Assembly (NCBI GenBank): GCA_018136815.1
Contig: CM030939.1
Coordinates: 1,034,113 to 1,098,112, forward strand
From: Isochrysis galbana
Taxonomy: Eukaryota > Haptophyta > Isochrysidales > Isochrysidaceae
DNA: 64,000 bases
Direction: 5' to 3'
The translations under genes were made by a program, and so were the position numbers. Shown here piece by piece: positions 56,408 through 64,000 of this stretch (positions within the stretch are counted from its first letter, which is position 1; every line of letters starts with the position of its first letter). Below the pieces are notes generated by a model, which was not told the DNA's origin, did not search any database, and saw nothing but the letters and a program-made list of their open reading frames with translations.

Positions 56408-58050
56408 CCTCCACGTTGTCCCCAGGCGAGCCGCACTGCGCTCTCGCCCTCCTTGCTCATTTCATTCTCAAAGAGCAGTAGTTGGGTAAGACTCACTGCC
56501 TCCACAAGTCGCCTGGCGATACTTACTCCAGCGTCATCCGACAGCTTGTTCCGGCCCAAATGGAGCAGCTCTAGCGCTGGTAGCGAAGAAAACGCGTTTG
56601 CAATGGCCGATGCGCCATGGTCCCCGATGCAGTTTGAGAAGAGATTAAGCTGGCGAAGATTAGGGGTGCAGGCCAGTCCATTGGCAAGTGCGATCGTGCC
56701 CACGTCGGTGATCCGGTTCTCCGAGAGCTGCAACCGCTGGAGCTTAGGGACGCCACCCGACTTAAGCACCTTGCTTAGCATCTCTATCTCGTAGTCACCC
56801 CACAAGACGCGATAGTACACGAGCTCAGTCAGTCGAGAGAAGCGGCTAGCATACACCTGGCGGTACATGCGTGCTAAAGTGGACCCTTTGACTTTGCCTG
56901 AAGGCGACGAACTCGGGCCGCGGAGAGAGCTCTCGAAAGCGTCGGGCAAGAGCGGGGCCATGCATCGTGAATTGGGTCTAAATGTCAAGCTGGACGCATA
57001 CGCTTCTCCGTTGTCCTCGGTGCGTTCGCTGAGATCGAGCGAGCGCTGTGGGGGGCGTGCGATCGTGCATAGAAGGCATTCGAGAGTGAAGGGGTCGTGC
57101 TCCAGCCACATGCTGTCCTCGCTCGTGTTAGACGTAGTGCGGATACTTGCGAGATCTTGGTCCTTGGAGAGGTGGCTCCTGGTCTCGGTGTGTCGGAACA
57201 CGAAGTGCATGGTGTCTGGGTGTGAGAGCAGCGTTGGAAGGTGAATACAGGCCTGCTTTAGCAACTGTTCCTCCGACTCCAGCATACGGCTGGTATCAGC
57301 GAGCAGATCGCTGGCGAGCAGCGTGCCCGAGCTGCCGTAGTGTCCAAACGTGCCACCGTTTTCCGAGATCACCCTCGTACTGGCAGCCACGCCGTCGCGT
57401 CCGCGGCAATTCTGATGGATCGAGCAGAAGTCGATGAATATGCCATGATTTCCACGTTGCGTGATTAGCGGCCTGAGCGCGGAGGCGACTCTGTGCAGCA
57501 TATGCCGGTCGGGGTCTGGATGCTTGGCACTCGCCCACTCGTGCGAGACCACCACGATTGGTAGGACCGACATAGGGCCCTTGCGTCGCCTGGTGAGGTT
57601 CTTGAGCTGATCGAGCGTGAGAATGGCATCTTCCGGGATAGCTTGTCGTGGCAGCAGAGTGCCTCCCCTCGCGGCCAGCGCGATGAGCCAGTTGGCACTT
57701 AGGAGAGCAATGGCTCCTCCCGCGAGCGCCGGCTCTAGCTCCTCTCCATGAAGTTCTCTCCATCGGCCCAGGGCGATGTCGGAGACCATCGGCGAGGTGG
57801 GCCTAGGCACATGCGGCGCAGCCCAGCGTCGGACCAGCTCGCTCGTCTTGAGAGAATTGAAGGGCAGCCGGGAACGAGTCTTGTGGAGAGCGAGAGCAGA
57901 GCGAGAGAGAGAAACGCTGTCCCCCACTTGCCTAGTGAGAATGGAAGCCATGACCTCGGGCGAGACGGGGTCCTCAGGGGAGAGGCCGAAGGCGAGGAAG
58001 GCGCTGCTGAGCTGCTCGGCCGTGGGTGAGAAGCCACAACAGGACGCCAT
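56386..58050 (-). CDS. Leucine-rich-repeat (RNI-type) protein with conserved N-terminal domain
   Basis: A single-exon 554-aa protein from the ATG at 58050 (MASCCGFSPTAEQLSSAF). The last 135 residues form ribonuclease-inhibitor-type repeats of the NLRC3-like kind: LQRLQLSENRITDVGTIALA, LRQLNLFSNCIGDHGASAIA, LELLHLGRNKLSDDAGVSIA and LTQLLLFENEMSKEG. The middle holds LPIVVVSHEWASAKHPDPD (about 163-181) followed by GIFIDFCSIHQ. I recognise this pattern (SHxW...HPDPD, then an FxDxCSxxQ strand) as recurring in hypothetical proteins of algae, but I know no function; the layout suggests a nucleotide- or hydrolase-like fold. No nucleotide-binding P-loop is visible, so it is not an NLR. The C-terminal stop falls inside the 179-bp tandem duplication. 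It is probably cytosolic. Confidence 0.75.
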   Translation of the reverse strand: MASCCGFSPTAEQLSSAFLAFGLSPEDPVSPEVMASILTRQVGDSVSLSRSALALHKTRSRLPFNSLKTSELVRRWAAPHVPRPTSPMVSDIALGRWRELHGEELEPALAGGAIALLSANWLIALAARGGTLLPRQAIPEDAILTLDQLKNLTRRRKGPMSVLPIVVVSHEWASAKHPDPDRHMLHRVASALRPLITQRGNHGIFIDFCSIHQNCRGRDGVAASTRVISENGGTFGHYGSSGTLLASDLLADTSRMLESEEQLLKQACIHLPTLLSHPDTMHFVFRHTETRSHLSKDQDLASIRTTSNTSEDSMWLEHDPFTLECLLCTIARPPQRSLDLSERTEDNGEAYASSLTFRPNSRCMAPLLPDAFESSLRGPSSSPSGKVKGSTLARMYRQVYASRFSRLTELVYYRVLWGDYEIEMLSKVLKSGGVPKLQRLQLSENRITDVGTIALANGLACTPNLRQLNLFSNCIGDHGASAIANAFSSLPALELLHLGRNKLSDDAGVSIARRLVEAVSLTQLLLFENEMSKEGESAVRLAWGQRGGSLVLWA

Positions 58051-58329
58051 TGTGCCCAAGGAGAGACGCGCGGTTCGGGGTGGGATGGGGAAGGGCGACT
58101 CGCTCTGTTGCTGCTCTCTCTCCTCTCTCCTCTCTTCTCTCTCCGCTCTCCCGTTTTTCGATAATCAGTCGTCGAGAGCTCAGGGAGAGCTTGGCCACCA
58201 CGAGATTCCACAGGGAGTGTTCAAGAGAGAAAGGGGGAGAAGAGAGGGAGGCTGGGGGGAGAGAGGGAGGTCGGCAGAGGGAAGAGACAAGAGGAGAAAG
58301 AGAGAGAAGAGAGTAGAGGAGAAAGAAGG

Positions 58330-58352
58330 GGGGGGGGGGGAGGGGGGGGGGG

Positions 58353-58441
<89 letters not shown>

Positions 58442-58477
58442 AGAAGAAGAAGAAGAAGAAGAAGAAGAAGAAGAAGC
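58330..58477. repeat. Poly-G, GA and GAA arrays
   Basis: G-runs at 58330-58353, GA dinucleotides to about 58437, then about 13 GAA/AAG triplets. It lies about 280 bp upstream of the LRR gene start (minus strand). Confidence 0.9.
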
Positions 58478-59608
58478 GGTTGCAGCGCCGAGATACGGAG
58501 CGAGAGAGACGCTCTTCTGCCACTCACGGATCTCGCTCCGTTTCACCTGGATCTTCGATAGGAAAAACTTCAGCTTTGCGCTCGGCGCCTTGTATCTCCC
58601 ATATCATCTCGCACGAAGTTTGGCACACTTGCCGGGTTCTCCGCGGTCCTCCGACAATCTCGCTGCTGCCCACGCGGCGGCGCACAGAGAGGGGTCAAAT
58701 AACCGCCGAGGATGCGTGAATTCCGCCGATGAGCGGGGGCGAGAGCTCTGCAGAACACCCGGCGCGATAAGGTATTCTGCCGAGTGGAAGGCGAAACGGG
58801 AGACGAGGGGAGTGGAGGGCTTGGCGCACGCGACGACGAAGCTCATCGCGACGATTCGACCGCTGCTGCGACAGTTGCAATCTCCTCCCAGAGGAAGCCG
58901 GAGATTTCCGCTCTCCTCTCTCTCAACCCGCGGGAGAAGGGGGGGGGGTCCAACTGGAAGTTTCGTCGGAGCGCCACGGGGGAGCGGGTCGCCGCCATCC
59001 ATCGCGAGCCGGGGGAAGAGAAGAGGCGCGCGGCGGAGGGGCTGTGAGGGGTCCCGAACGGCTAGGGAGGGTCCAACACCGACGGAGTGGTGGAGCTTTA
59101 GCTAGCGGGAGTCTCTCTGCGACGCATAGACCATGATGACGAGATCAGAGACACCGCCAGTTCACAAATCACAAATTAATCCGCGCGCGTTCCACGTTCC
59201 ACGCACGACACCTATAAAAAGAACAACAAACATTAGAAAACCCTTGTGATAGTCTCGCCTCGCACGCGGCACGCGGCTTTGGCTTTGGATCTCCATCATG
59301 TGCGCGCGGACCCTCCGCTTCGCGGTCCGTGCCCTCCTCCCGTCCATTTCAAATGCCCGTCCTTGGCTTCCCCCGTTCTCCCGATGAGCCCGTCCCGGGC
59401 TCTCCGGATGAAGCGCGCGCCGCGCTAGCCGCCGGTGCGCCCTCGCGACAAGAGGAACCGAGCTTCGCTCCGACAGCACCTTGGACCTTGGTCGGGGGGA
59501 CGCCCTCACGTGGGCGCTTCGGGTGCGAGGCGTCGAGCATCTCGAGCATGGAGCATGGCCCGAACGTCCGTCGCGGCGGGGGTGGCGGCAGGGAAGGAGG
59601 GGAGCGGC
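58478..59608. other. Intergenic region, no gene recognised
   Basis: The plus frames 58590-59105 and 59329-59850 have no domains. 59420-59440 shares GCGCCGCGCTAGCCGCCGGTGC with 1039-1062, a short dispersed word of unknown meaning. Confidence 0.4.
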
Positions 59609-59624
59609 GCGCGTTCCATGACCC

Positions 59625-60530
59625 TATTGTTTTAACGATAGTTCAACTAAGTTTATACTTAGTTCGCCCATGGGGGGGCACGAGCCCCCCTCTCTCTCCA
59701 CTCCTCCCCTGCCATGGGGGAGGATCCACCCACTCTCCTGGCACGCCTGATGGCTTGCCAGGAGCACACAGCCCTGCTGACCTATTCCTCTCCTCACAGG
59801 CCCGCCTGACTCGCCCGCCCTGGCCCGTCGTGGCCTGCCCATTCCTCTGACCAGCCCCTCCTCCCCCTGGGCCCCCCTGTTCAGGACCCCCCAGCCAGCT
59901 CCAGTCGACCCGCAGGGGCTCGGAGCGCCAGCGAGGGAGAGGCAGGAGGGGCCAGGGCCATGCCCCAGCCTCACCTGCCCCCTGAGCTGTGCTCCCAGGC
60001 CATGCAGGCCATCTGGGGACCTGAGCGAGGGGCCGCAGGCGCGCGCCATGGGCCCCCGCCGCAGGGAAGAGAGGAGGAAAAGGAAAGAGGGAGGGGAGGG
60101 GGGAGCGGCAGCTCTCCCCTCCGGCAGTGACGTGTCTTCTCGCCCCGTTTGGGTAAGAGAAGACGGGGGCGCCAGAGCCAGGAGGGAAGGGCCGCGGCTC
60201 GCCGCGGCCACTCGCACTAGCGAGGGAGATTAGCGCTTCTGGGCCCCTATCTCACGAATGCCCCCCCCCCCCGCGTTGCTTTTACCCGAAAGGGGTTTTC
60301 CCCCAGCGTGGACTCGAGGAGAGGACGCGCTGGGGTGCGCGGGGTCGGTGCGTGCACTGGGGGGAGGACAAATATCGAGGGGAGGGGGCAGTGCCCCCAC
60401 CCCCCGGTAGCACTCGGACACCTGGCTCGTCAGGCATGGCGGGATTCCGGGACGGAAAAGTTGTGTCCAATTAGCTAGTGGGGTTGGCTAGGATATAACA
60501 TTGATTATTTTATTGTTTTAACGATAGTTC
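59625..60530 (-). mobile_element. Retroelement-like insertion, copy 2, with 20-bp target duplication
   Basis: The element spans 59645-60510 (866 bp), homologous to 44041-44928. TATTGTTTTAACGATAGTTC occurs at both 59625-59644 and 60511-60530. Such a long duplication points to target-primed reverse transcription rather than a cut-and-paste transposon. The left boundary starts AACTAAGTTTATACTTAG, the same stem as the LINE tail at 37586. The target itself is the terminal stem of an older tail (GCGGCGCGCGTTCCATGACC then CTATTG...CGATAG). No coding capacity. Strand inferred from the position of the hairpin end. Confidence 0.8.
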
Positions 60531-60849
60531 CGTATTCCGTATTTCCCACCTAGATCTAGGCCCGCAGGCTCGGCCCCCAGCCCCAGCGCAGGCGTGGGAG
60601 TGCGGCTCGCGACCCGCGCCCTCTGGGGGTTGGATAGTATTGACGAGTGCCCAGCTCATGCCAAAAGGCAGAGCGTGGGGATGACCGACAGGCCCCCGGA
60701 GGGGAGTTGGAGCCTGAGAGGGAGGGCGTGACGCAAGACGCAAGCCCCCTAGGTATAAACTTAGTTGAGAGTGGAGTAGACTTAGATAGAGCTCAAGTTC
60801 TCTCGCGCTGTCCGCCGCGCCGCTCTGCGCTCTCGTCTCTGTGGACACG

Positions 60850-61347
60850 ATGAGGCTGGCTCGGCTGCCCACGCTGCTTCTGCTGCTACTACTGTTGGCG
60901 GGGGGGCCGAGCGGCGTGTCGGCGACGCGCCGCGCGACGCGTCGCGCACGCGCGCAGCGAAGATACGAGCAAGAGCAGCTGGCTGCTGCCACCATGCTCG
61001 GGATGGGCGGTGGCGCTGCCAGCTTCGGTGCAACGGGCAGGCTGACCAAGGAATGGTACCCGGGCGGCATGGCGTACCGCACGCAACGCCGCCCAATGCT
61101 CTCGATGCAGCAGCGTCTGGTGGTCGCTGCAGCGTCCGCTCTCCTCTCACACCTCCTCACACTGGAGTTCGCTTGGAGGGATGACTCGCTCGGTGAGGGG
61201 CTCCGCCGGTTGGGTGCGCTGCCGCTCGACGCCACAGACAGCGTGCGCAGCCGGCTCCGCGAGGCAGAGAAGCAACGAAAGGAGGCGCGCCGTAAACAGT
61301 GGATCCGGGATAACCCGCGCCCTGCCCGCATCATCATGCCACAGTGA
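60850..61347 (+). CDS. Small secreted or lumenal protein of unknown function
   Basis: A 165-aa single-exon protein from the ATG at 60850. It begins MRLARLPTLLLLLLLLAGG and then GVSA, a clear signal peptide with predicted cleavage near residue 25. It continues with a basic stretch (RRATRRARAQRR), a Gly/Ala/Met segment, and RLVVAAASALLSHLLTLEF, a possible short membrane or amphipathic helix. The C-terminal part is helical and charged (RLREAEKQRKEARRKQWIR) and ends ARIIMPQ. No family is recognised and no cysteines are present, so it is not a disulphide-rich secreted effector. A TATAAACTTAGTTG word lies about 100 bp upstream, probably a retroelement tail. Confidence 0.6.
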   Translation: MRLARLPTLLLLLLLLAGGPSGVSATRRATRRARAQRRYEQEQLAAATMLGMGGGAASFGATGRLTKEWYPGGMAYRTQRRPMLSMQQRLVVAAASALLSHLLTLEFAWRDDSLGEGLRRLGALPLDATDSVRSRLREAEKQRKEARRKQWIRDNPRPARIIMPQ

Positions 61348-62367
61348 GCGGCAATGTTTCGCTTGCCTCTATTTCTTTCCTTCTCCATGACCAAAACCAT
61401 CACTGACTTCTATTGACATGCCTGAGGAGGACGGACTCGTACGCCTGGCTCTCGTTCGTAGACCTCCGTGACGACTTAATCGCTACCAGCGACGACGGAG
61501 AGCCGCATTGCCGTAGCGTTAACGGATAGAACGTTCTATTTTTTCGGTTCGGTAGGTAGTATAAGATTTGGATATCTCGGTCTGAAGTCTCTCTTCTGGC
61601 CTTCGGGAGTCGGAAGGCTGCAGGCAATGGCACAGTCATTTGTATATAGTAGCTGTCTTCCACCATAGTTTTTATGAAGCTGTGCTCAGATGGAAGTACA
61701 TAAAGCAGAAGGCTAGCTTTGGCTTCGTGCACATACGAATACGTCGTCGTCACGGTCACGATTGATAGTCCATAGCTGTTCATAAGCCATGAGTTCGGTT
61801 GCCTTCATTTGGTACCACCCCAGTGTGCGCAATCCTTGAGGGCTCTTGGTCAAGGTCAATTTTGGGGGGAGAGAGTGGCTTGGCGAGTCAGACTTGAGGT
61901 CTGTGCGTGGACGCTCTTTCCACTTGCCCCTGCCCTCAGGTCGCGTTCCGTCGTTCCGTCGCGAAAGTCGAAAGCAGTGCGCAGTGCAAGGATCCACCGC
62001 GACATCTCGCGGCAGTTAGCAGTAGTGTGTTGTTGTGTATGTGTGGGAAGGGGGCGGGGCGGGGGGAGGGACGACGAAGCTCGTTACCGACGTGTCACGA
62101 ATTTTTTGGTGTTGCAGATGCGAGAAGCGCGTCGAAGGGCTAGTAAAAAAATCGCCGACCAAGAGGAAAGGCAACTCCAGCTCCCCCCCCCACACACACA
62201 CACACGCATGGAATACATCGACTCGGCGGAGTTGCTTTGCGATTTGCGACAAGTTCTGCTCCATGGTGGACATGTTCTATAATCTAACTGAGCATTAGTA
62301 CCACTACTCTCACTAGCCCGGTACTAACACGACAGCCCTCAGCGCAGGAACGCTGATTTGACGACCG
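61348..62367. other. Intergenic region, no gene recognised
   Basis: The word GCCTTCATTTGGTACC at 61801-61816 is the inverted form of the boundary motif near 9530, 9785 and 22161. 62290-62330 (CACTAGCCCGGTACTA and flanks) recurs at 63924-63940, on the other side of the LINE. Confidence 0.45.
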
Positions 62368-63717
62368 ATGACACTCATCGGGTGCTTGAGCTCGGGCAGC
62401 AACACCGAAGTGATGCGCCTCTGCTTCTGCTTACGAGGGACCATTGATTGGGGATTGGGGACGCGCCTCGCCGCCCCGTTCAACGTAGCGAGCGGCGTCC
62501 CTCAAGGATGCCCGCTCTCTCCATTGGCCTTCCTCCTGACGGCGGAAGCCCTCACCAGAGTGATAAACGAAGACGACGACATAGAAGGCATCATAGTGAA
62601 CGGGGCCGAACTCAAGATTAGCCAGTTCGCGGACAACACCCAACTCTTAGCGGCGGACTACAACAGCCTAGCGCGCTCACTCGGCTGGGTGGAAAGATAC
62701 GCGGCGGCCTCGTGCGGCAAACCCAACGACCAGAAGTTCGAGGGACTGAGGATGGGCTCCCTAAAGAGAAAACGCCCACCCGCGAACTTCCAAAGATACA
62801 AATGGCTGAAAAGAAGCGAATACGCAACCATCCTGGGAGTCCCCCTAGGGGGACCCCAGGCCATCAAAGAGTTCTGGCGCAAACTAGCCGACAAGATAGA
62901 GAAAAAAACCACCATATACGCACCGATAACGAATAACCTATCTATACACGGGAAAACAAAGGTAGCTAACTTTCTCATATACTCCATTCCTAGATACTGG
63001 CTCCAAACTCTTGCAGCCCTGAGATCGTTCCACGCAGCGATAGAAAGATCCGTGGACAGAATCATGTGGACAAACTCGCGCACCGGACGGAGACTTCAAT
63101 GGGTGAAACACCCCGAAATCCCAATCAAAAACACCACGGAAAAAGGGCCCCATATGGGGCTGGGTCTGCTAGACTGGGGCAACCACGTCAAAGCACTACA
63201 GGCCAAATGGATCCTAAATTATCTAGACGCGCGCCAAGCACAATGGAAGCAAGTGCTAGACGCTTGGTTCTGCCGCACAAACCTGGGAAGGGCAGCGGTT
63301 CTCTCGACAATCCCCACGAACAAACTCACCGACGGAATAGTGGGCACTAGCAAACTCCCTGCATTCTGGAAACAGGCGTTAAACAACATACGCGAACTAG
63401 AACTCACATCCCTGAAACTCAGCAGGGAGGGAGCACTCTCACAACCCATGTGGGGCAGCCCAACGCACCCGGGCCCCAAGCTGAACCCCACGTGGGCGAA
63501 GCTGTGGAACAAGCTAGAATGCAACGCCATACATAACGTTTTTAAAGACCACGAAGCGAACACGCCCTATAGGAGCGAAGAATGCGCGCTATACCTCAGA
63601 AACAACGACACGTATATACAATTTCAGGGGGAATACATCCCGAGAGACAAATTCTTGGAAACATGGAATACATTAGTCAGCCACGCTACGGCGTCACTAG
63701 CGACGGTAGGCCTCTGA
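62368..63717 (+). pseudogene. LINE-type reverse transcriptase, 5'-truncated, active-site mutation
   Basis: A 449-codon frame covering the second half of a non-LTR reverse transcriptase. Visible: VASGVPQGCPLSPLAFLL (RT motif with PQG and PLSP), KISQFADNTQL in place of the usual F/YADDT, then FEGLRMGSLKRKRP and LGVPLGG of the thumb region, followed by a long C-terminal region (KTKVANFLIYSIPRYWLQT and on). Stop codons lie in frame just upstream (62359), and the finger domain and any endonuclease are missing, as expected after 5' truncation. The second catalytic Asp is Asn. The rest of the frame is undamaged. The 3' tail follows immediately. Confidence 0.88.
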
Positions 63718-63842
63718 CGGCGGACGCGGTCGCTTCGACTGCGACAGGTCCATGGGGGCTGGGGGGCCGCCCTCGGCGGGGGGCCCGAAGGAGAGGAGAG
63801 GCGCGCCGGCGCGCTCCATCGCGTCTAACTATAAAGTTAGTT
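63718..63842 (+). repeat. LINE 3' tail attached to its reverse transcriptase
   Basis: The reference copy for the solo tails at 13338 and 37586: CCGCCCTCGGCGGG, GGCCCGAAGGAGAGG, GGCGCGCTCCATCGCGTC, ending in the stem CTAACTATAAAGTTAG. There is no poly-A. Confidence 0.8.
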
Positions 63843-64000
63843 GTCTGAGCGTTAGTGGTTAGTACCACCAAACATCTGAGCGTTAGTTAGTGGTTAGTAC
63901 TAGTACCACCACACCCACTACCACTAGCCCGGTACTATCACGACACCCCTCATCGGGCATCATGGCCAGGGCGTATGGGTTCACGTTGACGTGCCCTCTA
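63843..64000. other. Right flank of the LINE
   Basis: Repeated CTGAGCGTTAGTGGTTAGTA words, then CACTAGCCCGGTACTATCAC and CATCGGGCATC, which resemble the left flank at 62285-62385. No gene is seen before the window ends. Confidence 0.5.

Noticed and set aside
57965-58059. N-myristoylation (MG start) of the LRR protein
   Set aside because: The codon at 58059 is TTG; the first ATG gives MASCC, which lacks Gly2.

Overview
The window is nuclear DNA of a eukaryote, most likely a unicellular alga or related protist. Evidence: genes with short GT-AG introns (about 75-150 bp, with one of 689 bp), GC-rich coding sequence, very long CT, GA and CA microsatellites, several transposon families, and a plant/protist-type organellar DNA polymerase whose N-terminus looks like a signal peptide followed by a transit peptide. 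That N-terminus would suit an alga with a complex plastid (haptophyte- or stramenopile-like), but the lineage cannot be fixed from the sequence alone. All exon models are my own readings, built from splice sites, reading phase and remembered family alignments.

Layout. 1-6.1 kb: a complete 12-exon organellar DNA polymerase (POP) with a SAP domain inserted between the exonuclease and polymerase parts. 7.2-9.8 kb: a partial cytochrome b561 gene and two unknown minus-strand ORFs; parts of this block recur in the same order and orientation at 20.5-22.2 kb as decayed copies. 10.2-15.8 kb: a YkgJ-type cysteine-cluster protein, an ALKBH7-like dioxygenase and a three-exon ankyrin-repeat protein. 16.4-22.9 kb: mostly repeats, including a hAT-like MITE with perfect 8-bp target duplications, plus a small basic protein. 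23.6-26.3 kb: an ABCF ATPase ending in an eIF5C/W2-like domain. 28.2-34.8 kb: a 12-exon ZNFX1-like superfamily 1 helicase with two C-terminal WW domains. 35.1-36.9 kb: a terminal-inverted-repeat element with 10-bp target duplications, inserted next to the helicase 5' end and itself holding a smaller nested element. 39.9-43.4 kb: the beta-adaptin of the AP-1/AP-2 clathrin adaptor.

43.8-47.3 kb: a CT array split by an 888-bp retroelement-like insertion, then a minisatellite. 47.3-50.1 kb: a two-exon membrane protein with a PARP catalytic domain lacking the usual glutamate. 50.9-56.1 kb: a non-autonomous hAT element, two hAT transposase remnants, a tRNA-like segment and a CA array. 56.4-58.1 kb: a leucine-rich-repeat protein. 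59.6-60.5 kb: a second copy of the 888-bp element, with a 20-bp target duplication. 60.8-61.3 kb: a small secreted protein. 62.4-63.8 kb: the 3' half of a LINE reverse transcriptase, whose 3' tail recurs elsewhere in the window.

There is no operon-like logic. The genes are independent housekeeping functions (organelle DNA replication, translation control, clathrin trafficking, ADP-ribosylation, RNA surveillance) set in a repeat-rich background. The most novel signals are the domain combinations (ABCF-W2, helicase-WW, SAP-POP, membrane-spanning PARP) and the mobile-element families with precise boundaries.
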